Source: Brachionus plicatilis
Taxonomy: Eukaryota > Rotifera > Eurotatoria > Ploima > Brachionidae
Direction of reading: 5' to 3'
Length of the DNA stretch: 64,000 nt
Assembly: GCA_010279815.1 (NCBI GenBank)
Contig: QEOQ01000206.1
Coordinates: 1,430,785 to 1,494,784 of the forward strand
In this document: one piece after another, positions 34,241 through 44,399 of the stretch
Numbering within the stretch: position 1 is the first letter of the stretch
How the letters are laid out: the number at the start of each line of letters is the position of its first letter
Translations under genes and position numbers: made by a program
Notes under the pieces: generated by a model
Told to the model about the DNA's origin: nothing
Seen by the model: the letters and a program-made list of their open reading frames with translations, nothing else
The model's database searches: none

Positions 34241-34912
34241 TCAGTGTTGTTCGTCAACAACCCGCCCCTTTATCTTTACCACTTGATTACCCCTAATACC
34301 ATATCTGAAGTCATCCTCTTTGGATAACTTAGTATTTAATTCTTTTCTCTTCAATACCAGAGATCTGTTTAGAGCTCTCTCACTAGGAGTTAAATCAGGA
34401 CCGATGAAAGTGGTACTAAATTTAGCAGATTCCTTTAATTTCTTAGCGCCTTTAAGCACAACCACTCTATCATCGCTTTTTTCAAGTTCTACCAAAATCG
34501 GCGTTTTATCTTTCGAACCATCTTTATTGTTTAATCTTTTAACAAATTTTATTTTATTTTTTTCAACGTTGATTTCATTAAATATTTCCTCGACCAATGA
34601 CTTGTCTTCGATTTCTTCACTAAATGTTGTACCAAATATTATTATATTTTTCTCCTTCTTATCTGAAATCGCGTGTTCTATTTTTAAGGCATTTAATATG
34701 TTCATTTCAACTTCATCATTTTTTCTTCCAACTTTAAAAAGATCACTAAACAGTTTCGACTGGACGTTATTCTTTGACGAATTCTCCAGTACTACTACTT
34801 TTGCCTCTAGGGCTGCTTTTTCTCTCTCTAACACTTCCACTCTAGCTGTAAGTGCATTTAGCTGGTCCTCAAATGCCTTCTTCAAAGCGTCAAACTCCGC
34901 TTTGTTTACCAT
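34241..34912 (-). CDS. LINE ORF1: coiled-coil RNA-binding-type protein
   Basis: 223 aa starting MVNKAEFDALKKAFEDQLNA. A heptad-patterned coiled coil (about residues 3-45, rich in Leu and Glu) is followed by a basic, beta-alpha-type region (KEKNIIIFGTTFSEEIEDKS, NKIKFVKRLNNKDG, TPILVELEKSDDRVVVLKGA) that resembles the RRM-like domain of ORF1 proteins, then a basic tail ending KGRVVDEQH. Such proteins trimerise through the coiled coil and coat LINE RNA. It ends in TGA, and ORF2 follows in exactly the same frame with no other stop between. Confidence 0.85.
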   Translation of the reverse strand: MVNKAEFDALKKAFEDQLNALTARVEVLEREKAALEAKVVVLENSSKNNVQSKLFSDLFKVGRKNDEVEMNILNALKIEHAISDKKEKNIIIFGTTFSEEIEDKSLVEEIFNEINVEKNKIKFVKRLNNKDGSKDKTPILVELEKSDDRVVVLKGAKKLKESAKFSTTFIGPDLTPSERALNRSLVLKRKELNTKLSKEDDFRYGIRGNQVVKIKGRVVDEQH

Positions 34913-35282
34913 AGTTTTGCAATTTCAACAACAATTGTTTTTTTTTTAATAAATTTTAATCTTGTTAATTTGTTTTTCAATTAAAATTAGTTCCTATTTT
35001 TATGTTTATATTTTACCAATAGTTACTTTTTTTTACTATTATTTAGTAATTTTTACGTAAATTTAGGTAAAAATGGAAAATAATAAAAAATTCAAAAAAT
35101 TGAGCTTTTTTTTGGCCTTTTAATTTTTACTAATTTTTACGTAAAATTACCAGAAATCCACTTTTCAAATCGGCACTGTATCTTTGATTTTGTTTTTTTT
35201 TTTCATGTGATTTAATTAGCTGCTACCAAAAAACAAATATATGCTTATAAAAAAAAATATCTTTTTTCTCAAATAATTTATC

Positions 35283-35331
35283 TTTTTTCATAATTAAAAT
35301 TAGATACGAAAGAATATAATTAGCTGCTACC
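35283..35331. repeat. Right arm of the outer inverted repeat around the LINE nest
   Basis: Reverse complement of the 30680-30745 segment over a recognisable core (GTAGCAGCTAATTATATT ... GTATCTAATTTT). It lies about 100 bp outside the right end of the palindromic element. Confidence 0.5.
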
Positions 35332-35599
35332 AAAAAATATATTCTAATAAAAAACTGTTAATTCAAAATTTAATAAAAATATTTTTTTGGTTCTACTCAT
35401 AAAATTTATTTTTAAATTTACATCATTATCTTATTAATCGTTTTTGAAATTAAAAATACGGAAAAGTATTCAAGTAAAAGAAATAAATCCAATTAAAATA
35501 AGAACAATTTTTTTTTCTTAATAAAATAGATAAAAATTTAATAATTTTTATGTATAATAATCACCTCTAATTTAGATATTAACTTTATCCAAATTTTTC

Positions 35600-35827
35600 C
35601 TCATATTTACCAAAATTTTCTAAATTTTACTGAATTTTGCCGCTTAAAAATTGGTTTTTACGTAATTTTTTTTTATTTTTTTCAATTTGCTTGATTTACT
35701 GAAAAGAGTTAAAAATGGCCTAAAAAAGGTATCTTTATGGCGTTTTTATTTTTACGTAATTTTTCGTAATTCAATCTTTTCTTACTTATGTAAATGTACC
35801 AAAAACCCTAGTATCAAAACAGCACTG
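35600..35827. mobile_element. One-ended relic of a CAGTG-type foldback element
   Basis: Ends CCCTAGTATCAAAACAGCACTG followed by TA, which in reverse complement starts CAGTGCTGTTTTGATACTA, close to the ends at 10752 and 45493. ACGTAATTTTT motifs lie inside. No matching left end was found, so it is truncated. Confidence 0.5.
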
Positions 35828-36146
35828 TAATTATATTTTCAAAGTGAAGTTAAATTACTGATAAAAAAAGTATAGCCATTGAAAATGCTCAAAAACCACA
35901 ATGCAGAATTTTTGTAGAAAACTGACTTTGATTTCAGCAATAAAATAATTGTTAACAAAATATTCGATTTTTTATAAAATATTCAGACAAATATTTATAA
36001 CCACATAAAACTTTTAAAATCTAGAGTACATGAATGAAATTAAATACCATCAAATACTCAAATTATGATTGAATATATACAAAATGGGATTTTGGAAAAT
36101 TAGACAAATCTTGGCCCTATTGAATTTTCAAAAAAAGTTTTTTTAG

Positions 36147-37970
36147 ATGCCGAATAATAAATTAAGAGCTAGAAAAGATCAGGATCAATTATGTTTGTTT
36201 CAAAATTGTAGTTTAAAAAGGTATAAATATTCTCTAAATTTTTATTAAAGTTTTTACAATTTTTAAAATATAACTTTAATTATCTTATAAAATATTTTCT
36301 TTTGAAGTATAAAAAATTATGATTTTTGCTACCAGCATGTGGATTTATTCGTAAAAAAAACTTGCCAAAAATATACTGTTTGTAAATGGAAAACTAATAC
36401 AAAAAAATGTAATCAACTGGTATTAAGAAATCAGAAAATTTTGAACGAAAAAGGACAAAATGAGTAATTAAATATTAGCATGCACCAATTTTCTTTAATG
36501 TATTTTTAAAGATTTTGTATAACTCATTCAGCGTTTACAAAATTCAAACAAAATCAAGTTTTAAATCAATATGAACATGACAACAAAATGATCTATTGGA
36601 AAGATGATGATAAAAATTTTAATGAAATCGAGCATTGTTTGAAAAATAAACAAGATGCCGATGAATCTGGTGATGAAGACATCACTGATAACTTAATTGA
36701 TATCGATTCCGATCCTGAATTTATGAATTTTTCAAATGATAGTTCAGACCAAATAATGCACCAAATTATCAAACAGCACTCAGGTACAGAATTTTTTAAG
36801 TTAATATCAAATAAAAAAAAGTTTCATTTACATCAGAGGCCAAAAATTCAAATAATGAAACAAATGAGGAAAATTTAAAACAAAAAAATTTAGAATCGGT
36901 TGGACTTGATCTAAGGTAATTGATAATTTATCTGAGATAACAAAAAAAATTAACATGAATTTCTAGCAAAAAGACAGTCTACACCAAAAATGAGTTGATT
37001 AAAATTTATAAATTAAAACTTAGCAAGTTAAAGTTAATGTACAGAAAGCAATTGAGAATTTTAAATGATAAATTGATCGTAGATCGAAAAAAATATCTAG
37101 ACATGATAAAAAGTCAAGATAATTACAACTGTAGTGGAAATTTTTCAAAAACTTACGGTGGTTACAGATCCTTAAATCAGATTGTAACTAAATTTTTTTT
37201 TTATTTCAAGATTTAATTTTAAATCAAAAAGGAGGCTTATATCAAAGAAAAATATGATCCAAGATGCAATGCAATGTCTAATTCGGAAATTTATAGACAC
37301 AAGTCTACAATTTGCTATAATAAATGTATTCATAAATTTTCCTCGAGTGGAAATAATTCAGCCTGTAACCAAATTGCACTTCCTCAAAGCAAATTTTGTC
37401 AATATCGTAAGAAAAATAAAACATTTTTTTTCAAATTAAGTTCAAATTAAGTTTAAATAAATAAAAATAGACATTGGCTTCGATTCGAACCAATTTGGAT
37501 TTTGTAATTGTAGTTTAATACCTGAAATTGAAAATTATGGCGTGAAACAACCTTTAATTAGAGATGTCATTCACAAATGTGATAATAATATCGAAGAAGA
37601 AAATCGAAATTTTGGTAAAAATGCAAGTGATTTTGAATTAATGCAAGAAAAAGTTTGCATTCCAGAGCATTTGATTGAAATACACAATAAATATTTGGAA
37701 AATATTAAGAAATGTGAAGCAAACAGTAGCCATGAAGATGCTAGGAATGTTATATCAGATTCAAATATAGATGATAATTTTCCAAAAAAATTTAATTTAA
37801 AAATTGAAGCAAGCGAAGCGAATACAATTAGTAAAGAAAGTGAATCGGCAGCCTCAAGCTCTAGCGATTCTTCGACTTCAACCACCTCAGACTCAAACAT
37901 GTCAATTTTATCTTCTTCTTCATCTTCTACAACCGATTCTGGCGAAGAATCAGAAGCCGAAAAAAATTAA
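36147..37970 (+). CDS. KANSL2-like: KANSL2-like NSL-complex subunit
   Basis: Seven exons (36147-36220, 36308-36463, 36512-36783, 36822-36915, 36967-37183, 37232-37406, 37471-37970) join in frame to 495 aa. Two C3H-type zinc sites: the N-terminal one CLFQNCSLKR...YDFCYQHV...CQKYTVCKW...CNQL...EFCITHS, and the second CNAM...CYNKCIH...SACNQIALPQSKFCQYH. Between them lie an acidic region and a helical LIKIYKLKLSKLKLMYRKQL segment, as in KANSL2. The KANSL2 protein belongs to the NSL histone acetyltransferase complex with MOF and acts in the nucleus. The C-terminus is a long Ser/Thr tract ending in acidic residues (TTDSGEESEAEKN). The assignment rests on the double zf-C3Hc3H arrangement and order. 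The ATG follows directly on a TTTTAG, so a noncoding 5' exon may exist. Confidence 0.78.
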
Positions 37971-38830
37971 AACAATGCGATAGTTTTTTTATTTAGTTAT
38001 TAGGATAGTTTTTATTTTTTAATTTTTAAGATTTATTAAATATTTTTTTCTAAAATTATTAGTTGAATTTTTACGTTATAAACAAAAAAATGAATAAATG
38101 ACTAATTATTTATTCACATTTTTTTCCATATATTCCTGTAGAATTTTTTTGTCGTTTAGTTTAAATTTTATAGAGAAATATGAAAAAAAAATATGAAAAA
38201 AATTTGGGCCAAAAATTTATATCTAAAATAACCCATTTAAAATAAAAATAAAATCTGAGCTAATTCTTGAATGAAGGATAAAAATGAATGAAAAAATTTT
38301 TTTTGGGTACAAATAAATCTTTTAACAATTTTCCAATGCAAATTGAATTTTTTGCATTTTAGATTCATTATTTTTTATACCAGATTTTCTAAGAAAAAAA
38401 AAAATTATTAAGTATTAAATATGGAGATTAGCATTTTATTTACCTTTTAAATTCTCATTTTGAGATTGGTTAGTTTGGGTCTAAAAAAAAATCTGCTGAG
38501 ACTTATTGATATTTTATAGAAGAAGCATTTTTTCAATTGAATTCTGAATAAAACAATTTGAACTTAATTTTTTTTATTAAAATAAAATAAAATAAAATTA
38601 ATATTTATATATTTTATATTTCAACTTAAACCAAAAACAACTAAAAACCCTTTGAAAAAAAAAAATATACATTTTCTTCAACCAAACTCAAAGATTAAAT
38701 AATTGTTTAATAAAAGCAAAATTAGATCCGTTTAAACAAAAAAAATTTGATATAGTTCAATTTTTTTAGGCATAGAGGAATGATCAGACCGGCAAAAAAT
38801 TATCCATTAGATGATAAACAATCTTTTATT
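37971..38830. other. AT-rich convergent spacer
   Basis: Lies between the 3' ends of the KANSL2-like gene and SMIM14. Polyadenylation-like AATAAA signals are plentiful. I see no other feature. Confidence 0.45.
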
Positions 38831-39214
38831 TTACGACACTGTCGAATTGTCATCATCGTCATCACGACGAAAATTTTCATTATGGTCATTCTGACTCGCA
38901 GCACTGCTTTTGTTGGATTTAATGGTTTTTGGCTGCCTCATGCTATTCGGTCGGAGCAGAAACAAAGCAAAGACAAACATAGCCCAGATGAAAATCATGG
39001 GTAAGAAGTCTGTAAAACCCGAAGGAGAGGAACCATTGTTCAAACTAGACATTGGGTTCGAAGGGTCATTGGGACTTGTAAAACATTGGATATCGTTACA
39101 ATCCGACTGAGAGTTGCCATCTCTGAGCATTTGCATTAGACGCATCATGGCCTGGTACTGCCTCATCAATGGATTATAAACATATTCGCAAAAATCAAAA
39201 TTTTCGTCTGACAT
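38831..39214 (-). CDS. SMIM14: Small integral membrane protein 14
   Basis: Single exon, 127 aa, starting MSDENFDFCEYVYNPLMRQY. Family features in order: FDFCEYV near the N-terminus, a helical MMRLMQMLRDGNSQSDCNDI segment with the conserved C..C pair (SDCNDIQC), a Gly/Ser/Pro linker, one transmembrane helix (FLPMIFIWAMFVFALFLLRP) and a polar acidic tail (RRDDDDDNSTVS). The order and the FLLRP ending of the helix match SMIM14, an ER-membrane protein of unknown molecular function. The rotifer-type copy is somewhat longer than the roughly 100-aa vertebrate protein. Confidence 0.85.
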   Translation of the reverse strand: MSDENFDFCEYVYNPLMRQYQAMMRLMQMLRDGNSQSDCNDIQCFTSPNDPSNPMSSLNNGSSPSGFTDFLPMIFIWAMFVFALFLLRPNSMRQPKTIKSNKSSAASQNDHNENFRRDDDDDNSTVS

Positions 39215-39720
39215 TTCTTATTGCTTGCAAATTTTTTTCTAATATTTAAAACTTATATAAAAGGAAAGCTGATACCAATAGCTTTAAATACTTTTTTTAT
39301 CATAAATTATTTTAGATTATGGTAATATGAGTTGTTTTTAGGTTTTTGTGAGCCAGAAAATAAAGCATTCAAAGGCATTTTAGATAAATTATTTTGCATA
39401 GAATCCAAATATTAAACTTGGTTACATTCAATTGGTGAATTAAGATTTTTATTTTAAAATACATAATTAAATATTTGTAACAAAATGACAAAAAATTGTC
39501 TTTAAAATTTTAAGGATAAATCTTGGGTAAAAAAATTTAGACTTGGTTAAATTTTTATAAAGTTAAATTCATAGATCAATCACCAGGATAGTGCTATTGT
39601 TTTTAAATAAAGATTAACTCTACATTTAATTTAGTCGATTAAATTATTTATTAAAAAATATGTTTTAGAAAAAACTTGCTTAAATTGCTTAAATTTTTTT
39701 ATTTATTTATGTACAAATAG
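39215..39720. other. AT-rich spacer
   Basis: Upstream of SMIM14. No coding frame or repeat boundary recognised. Confidence 0.4.
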
Positions 39721-39724
39721 CTTT

Positions 39725-41010
39725 AAGGCCAGTTTTTTTAAGATTGCATTATCTACTTTTATTGAGTGTAACATGGGCAACATGTTATATGGAATAATAG
39801 AGAAAATGGTAAGCTTGCGATGAAAGTGCTGATTTTTATCCCACAGTGTTTGGAGCTGAGAATTTTTTTGCATTGAATTTTCTTAGTATTTCATTGAGGT
39901 GATTCTAAAATGTAAGACCAGGATCAAGGTGAATACAAATTAACTTTGAGTCTCTTGTTTTTCAATTTTCTCGTTTTTTTTTTAGGTTCATGTTAGAGGA
40001 GAATTCATGAATTCATAGGAGGTTTTATTGTGATTGCTAACCATAACCATGCAGAGTAATTCCTCGATAATCTGGACCTTGAAATTTCGGAAATTTCTTA
40101 ATCTCTTTACTTGAATAATACAATACAGTACAGTATTCTATAATCTGACATTTTTAAGTCAGATTATTTCTGTATTCTGACATCATTTATTACATTATTG
40201 AGACAAAACACCTGTTAATTTTTTTAGTATGGAAATTGGATTCATTACAGAAATGAAGTTGAAGTGAATTACTGTTTACTGTTTACTGTTGTTGAAGTAA
40301 ATTTAACAATTTAATTAAAAACTTCAAATTTGAAAATAGTTTTTTCTTTTAAAAATTATATGGTTGATTAATTTTAATTTAATATTAAAAATTCAATTCG
40401 ATTCGATTGATCTTGGCAACGATATATCTTTTATTCCGCTAGATTTTAGCTTATTTATTTTTATTTGAAAATCTCTGGAAATAATGGTTGTAATTGATTT
40501 ATTTAATTTATTGAATAATAATTATGTATTCAAGGAAATCATAAAAAGAAGGAAATTTAGAAATATCAAAATCCTTGAAAATACATTTCTTTATAATTAA
40601 AAATTTCTAGTTAAAAGTTAATTTAAACTATAATTAAATTTAAAGTACAAAAAACAAAAAAAATTTATCCGACATTTTAAAATTTTTTCTTCGATCCGGA
40701 TTGACAGGTTTCTGATATTTCCATTAGTCCATCATTAGATAGTCCAACCATATGAGTCAGATTAACGAGGATTGACTGTATTTTGTCTACTTGGTGTTTA
40801 GCTTGAGTCTCCTTTTCAAGACATTTGCTGATCTTTGTAGCAGCCTTCTGGAATAATTTATTTATTTTTCTTGAGCTATTTGGTTGGATCCAAACCGAGA
40901 TCTTATCCGCAAACAGTTTAAATTCTTCTCTTAGTTTGCTAAGCTTATTTTTAATGAATTTTCTAAATAAAATAAAGAGGAGTGCCTTGTGGAATACCAG
41001 CCAGAATTAT
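39725..41010 (-). pseudogene. Decayed non-LTR reverse transcriptase
   Basis: Minus-strand remnants in order: GIPQGTPL (motif B, near 41005-40980), LFADKISVWIQ (motif C with the second Asp of FADD replaced, near 40925-40890) and a lysine-rich continuation. LINE-derived sequence then extends toward 39730. Frameshifts and stops occur throughout. A small perfect hairpin (ATAATCTGAC...GTCAGATTAT) sits at 40139-40167. Confidence 0.65.
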
Positions 41011-41087
41011 TTTTTTAGAAGCATTCATTATGAATTGATGACAAATCGGTAAAAATAAAATTTAAATTTTAGAAAATACTAAGGCTG

Positions 41088-41160
41088 AATGTGGAAAATA
41101 CAATCGACTTTTACAGAGACTGGAAGCAAAAATAAAAGCTCATAGGAACATTGTCTAAGA
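41088..41160 (+). other. Exon-like coiled segment, unidentified
   Basis: After a TTTTAG acceptor-like site the plus strand reads ENTKAECGKYNRLLQRLEAK then IKAHRNIV and a stop. The heptad pattern is protein-like. It could be a stranded terminal exon or a retrocopied fragment; no upstream exon is apparent because LINE debris precedes it. Confidence 0.3.
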
Positions 41161-41323
41161 GACTTGCTCAATTCTTTTTGCTTTTTTTGGGAACAGACAA
41201 AATTCAAATTGGCAAAAATCTTTTATTTTCCATAATAAGATTGTTTTAATTAAAATTTGATGCACAAAACTCTTTTAACATTAATATCTCTTTAAGTTCG
41301 AATGTTTAATCCACCTTACAGCT

Positions 41324-41775
41324 CTGCGTTGTAAAGTACAAAAAAAACATTGACGATTCATATTTCTAATTCTGAATAGATTAGGCAATGTGAAATTTTA
41401 GTACAAAAATTACAGTACAAAAAGTAAAAACGCTATGATTTATTTTCTAATTGTGCAAAAATGGCTCTATAAAAAGTACAATATTGTACAAATTTTGTGC
41501 AACCGAATTCCAGGCTCTGCAAAAACTCTGCAATTTATTGCATTTTTTAATCAAATATTTTTTAATGGTGTGCATTTTACAGAAAATTGCAGAGTTTTTG
41601 CAGAGCCTGGAATTCGGTTGCACAAAATTTGTACAATATTGTATTTTTTATAGAGCCATTTTTGCACATTTAGAAAATAAATTATAGCGTTTTTACTTTT
41701 TGTACTGTAATTTTTGTACTAAAATTTCACATTGCCATAGATTATGGAATCAGCAATAAAAGTCACAAAAAAGAA
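41324..41775 (+). pseudogene. Partial duplicate of the RPP21 5' end, interrupted by a transposon
   Basis: 41324-41383 and 41745-41775 together match 42920-43010, the 5' leader and first codons of RPP21. The copy begins MESAIKVTKKK (versus MESAKKITKKN) and then diverges to a stop. A 353-bp palindromic element is inserted immediately before the start codon. It is a non-functional partial duplication about 1.6 kb upstream of the intact gene. Confidence 0.8.
41384..41736. mobile_element. Palindromic element with perfect 8-bp target duplication
   Basis: 353 bp, nearly a perfect inverted repeat: the left end GGCAATGTGAAATTTTAGTA is mirrored at the right end, and the arms run about 155 bp each around a small loop near 41560. 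ATAGATTA occurs directly outside both ends (41376-41383 and 41737-41744). The paralogous sequence at 42972-42979 has a single ATAGATTA and no insert. The 8-bp duplication fits hAT, P or Mutator-like systems; the GG start does not decide between them. No transposase. The open frames crossing it are artefacts. Confidence 0.92.
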
Positions 41776-42471
41776 GATAGCGTTTATTTTCACACATTTT
41801 ATGGGTAAATAGTAAAAAATAATCACATACAAAAGTGAATGTGGATTTTGAAATTTTTTTTTTAACATAAGTAAAATAAAAGGATTAAGAAATAAAGATA
41901 AATATTTAATTAGAAAAACAATTAACAAATTGGAAAAATGCCATTTCTTTAATTTTGGTACACAGGATTAAAAACATTTAAAATAAATAAATATTACAGC
42001 AATTACAAACAATAAACTTTGATTCACAAATTATAGACTTCTCTTCTGATCTTAATGTTTAACCAAAATTTCCGATGAAAATGAAGTTAATACTTAATAT
42101 TTGGTTTACTGAAAAGATAATAGTTCAATAATTTAAAAATCTAAATTGGTGAATCTTTTGCGATTGGCAACTTAACTGTTTTGAAATTACAGTTAAAATG
42201 ATTGTAAAAATATTTTTTATTAAATATTGAAAAATAAAACGAATCATTAAAATAAATTTAAAAAGATAAGTCTAAATAAATGGTAAATAATTTCAGGAAG
42301 AGAATAAATCGAAATCACAGCTGCAAAATATTCGATTAAAGAATCCATATAATGGAAATGAAAAAATGGTAAAACATTCTCCTTCAGAGGAAAATATTAT
42401 ACTATCATTTTAAATAACCATTGATGAAATAAAATTGAATTAGTAAAGAAATATGTTAAAGCAAAATTAAA
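41776..42471. other. AT-rich spacer upstream of the tRNA gene
   Basis: No coding frame with protein-like content and no repeat recognised. Confidence 0.4.
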
Positions 42472-42543
42472 GGCCTGATGGTCTAGTGGTATGATTCTCG
42501 CTTTGGGTGCGAGAGGCTCCGGGTTCGATCCCCGGTCAGGCCC
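42472..42543 (+). tRNA. tRNA-Pro (anticodon TGG)
   Basis: A 72-nt cloverleaf without an intron. The acceptor stem GGCCTGA pairs with TCAGGCC, the anticodon arm is CTCGC-TTTGGGT-GCGAG giving anticodon TGG, and the T arm CCGGG-TTCGATC-CCCGG is canonical. The internal A box (TGGTCTAGTGG) and B box (GGTTCGATCC) are intact. A T-rich run right after the gene (CCCTTTTTTA) serves as the RNA polymerase III terminator. The CCA end is not encoded. Confidence 0.97.
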
Positions 42544-42978
42544 TTTTTTATTTAAAATTTTTTTATCTAAATTTTATTTCCAAATGCTTTATTATTTTTT
42601 TTTCACATGAAAAAAATAAATTTTAAAACTCAATAAAAAAATTCATTTTGATTTTAGTAAAAATTTTAAGCAAAAATTTATGGAAGCTTCAAGAACTTCC
42701 GAAAGTCTATAAAATTTAAAATTAAATTAAGCTTGAAAAAAGCATGTAAAATTGTTTACTAAATTTTGAAAGCAAAATGTTAAATTCAATTCGATATAAA
42801 AATTTTAATTATTCCCTTTGAATGCTTTAGTATATCAAAGTGAATAAAAAAAATTCGCTCTGACACGAATTGAATTTAAAAATAAAATAAATTAAATTTT
42901 GATTTCCAAATTATAATTGCTGCGTTGTAAAGTACAATAAAAATATTGACGATTCATATTTCTAATTCTGAATAGATT

Positions 42979-43630
42979 ATGGAATCAGCAAAAAAGATCA
43001 CAAAAAAAAATGTATCAAAATCCAAACCAAAACTTGAATTGACAGCAAAATGTCTGGAAAAATCACCTCAGGATTTTTTATTTGTCAATCATGTAAATTA
43101 TTTAAATAAAGTAAATTTTAGCTAAATTTTCAAATTTGCAGCCTAAAATTCGTTAAAGTTATCATTTACGAGTCTAACAGAATTAGACCATGAAGAAATG
43201 TGCCGTAATAATCAGCAAACAATTGTAAAGCTTGTAAATAAGAAACCAATTCATTTGTGAGAAATTATTACATTTAAATCGCATAAAATAATTTTTAATT
43301 TGTTCAGATGTTCGGAACTAAAATATTTCCATTGTAAAAAATGCGATATGATGCTTATACCTGGACAAACTTCAAGAATAAGAGTTAAATGTAATTTTTG
43401 GTTAATTTATTAATTTATTTTGTCTGATTGGAATTTTCAAATTAAGTTGAATTAAATATAATCTAAAAATATGTTTGCTTTAAAGTGATTTTTTGACAAA
43501 AAAATTTTAATTAGTTTCCAACATTTATTAAAAAGCAAATTTAATATTTTTTTTTAAAGCAAAACGACAAAAACACATTGTTTCTACATGCCTGAACTGT
43601 GGCGAAATAAAGAGATACAACTTTCGCTAA
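42979..43630 (+). CDS. RPP21: Ribonuclease P protein subunit Rpp21/Rpr2 family
   Basis: Four small exons (42979-43110, 43159-43256, 43308-43390, 43560-43630) join in frame to 127 aa. The zinc ribbon is complete: FHCKKCDMMLIPGQTSRIRV and, after the last intron, STCLNCGEIKRYNFR, giving two CxxC pairs with the LIPG and KRY signatures of the Rpr2 family. Upstream lies a helical region (LDHEEMCRNNQQTIVKLVNK). The family is part of RNase P, which removes tRNA 5' leaders in the nucleus. Exon 1 could also end at 43092; both donors are in phase. The nearer acceptor CAG (43138-43140) would give a stop, so I used TTAAAG at 43158. A tRNA gene lies about 430 bp upstream, probably by chance. Confidence 0.8.
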
Positions 43631-43774
43631 TAATTGAATAATTCCTTTTTAAGGAAGAAAAAATCAAATAAAATTCGTTTATAAAGTTAAATTGTTTTAA
43701 TTTCAAAGTTGAATTAGGTCTAGCAGCCTAAATATTGCTGATTAAATCAAATTAAATAAAAGTTTTATTTTAGA

Positions 43775-44392
43775 ATGTCGCCTAATTTTATGTTAGTCTG
43801 TTTTATTTTAATATTACAACAAAATATATACAAAACAGAGACTGTTCAACTGACTTTTGAATTACCTGATAATGAAGTTCAATGTTTTTATGAGCACATA
43901 AACAAAGGAGTTAGTACCACAGTTGAATTCCAAGTGGTAACTGGTGGCAATTATGACGTTGATGTAGTAATGAAGAATCCAAAAGGAACTGTCCTCTATC
44001 AGGATCAAAAGAAACAATATGACAGTTTTAGACACTCTGCTGAAATGGAAGGCGTTTATGAGGTCTGTTTCTCCAATGAATTTTCCACATTCACTCACAA
44101 AGTGGTATTTTTGGACTGGACTGTAGGAGATGAAGCTCCATTGATTGCACCAGCATCACCTGAAAAAGCTCTCACTTTTATGGAATCTTCTGCTCAAACT
44201 ATCCATGAAAAACTTAACGAAATTGTCGACCATCAAACCCATTATCGTCTTCGGGAATCCCAAGGAAGATCACACGCTGAAGATTTGAATGAAAGAGTTC
44301 AAATATGGTCAATAGCTAATTTGTGTGTTATTTTTATTGTTGGCTTTCTTCAAGTTTCTTTAATAAGAAGCTTTTTTTCAAAGCGAAAATAG
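43775..44392 (+). CDS. TMED7-like: p24-family cargo receptor, TMED3/TMED7-like (gamma class)
   Basis: Single exon, 205 aa. A signal peptide (MSPNFMLVCFILILQQ) is followed by a GOLD domain with LTFELPDNEVQCFYEHINKG, VEFQVVTGGNYDVDVVMKNP, KKQYDSFRHSAEMEGVYEVC and FSNEFSTFTHKVVFLDWTVG. These are hallmarks of the p24-gamma class. A coiled-coil stalk (HYRLRESQGRSHAEDLNERV) leads to one transmembrane helix and the cytosolic tail SFFSKRK with an FF and basic residues for COPII/COPI binding. p24 proteins cycle between ER and Golgi and select cargo. Very well conserved; only about 145 bp downstream of RPP21. Confidence 0.95.
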   Translation: MSPNFMLVCFILILQQNIYKTETVQLTFELPDNEVQCFYEHINKGVSTTVEFQVVTGGNYDVDVVMKNPKGTVLYQDQKKQYDSFRHSAEMEGVYEVCFSNEFSTFTHKVVFLDWTVGDEAPLIAPASPEKALTFMESSAQTIHEKLNEIVDHQTHYRLRESQGRSHAEDLNERVQIWSIANLCVIFIVGFLQVSLIRSFFSKRK

Positions 44393-44399
44393 TCGAAGC

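Larger units (their letters stand above)
31118..35030 (-). mobile_element. Near-complete CR1-group non-LTR retrotransposon
   Basis: The minus-strand order is a 5' leader (about 35030-34913), ORF1 (34912-34241), ORF2 (34240-31160), a short 3' tail and a terminal ACT-type trinucleotide repeat (plus strand GTA repeats at 31120-31137). A simple-repeat 3' end, an ORF1 with a coiled coil, and an ORF2 with an EEP endonuclease plus reverse transcriptase fit the CR1/L2/Rex group. Open frames across 3.7 kb suggest a recent insertion. It sits inside a palindromic element. Confidence 0.85.
31000..35178. mobile_element. Palindromic (foldback) element split by a LINE insertion
   Basis: The left half (about 31000-31110: AAGTGGATTTCTGGTAATTT, then AAAGGCCAAAAAAAGCTC) is the reverse complement of the right half (about 35060-35178), which ends CGGCACTG next to TA. 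A roughly 3.9-kb LINE on the minus strand separates the halves. The terminal sequence CAGTGCCGATTTGAAAAGTGG on the right is only weakly preserved on the left. The ends and ACGTAA-type motifs relate it to the elements at 10752, 35827 and 45493. Confidence 0.7.

Noticed and set aside
34320..34949. 209-codon plus-strand ORF
   Set aside because: Antisense of ORF1; its Ser/Phe/Leu-rich composition comes from the complementary coiled-coil codons.
41435..41687. Two plus-strand ORFs of 72-78 codons
   Set aside because: They run through the arms of the palindromic transposon 41384-41736 and read the same inverted sequence. No protein character.
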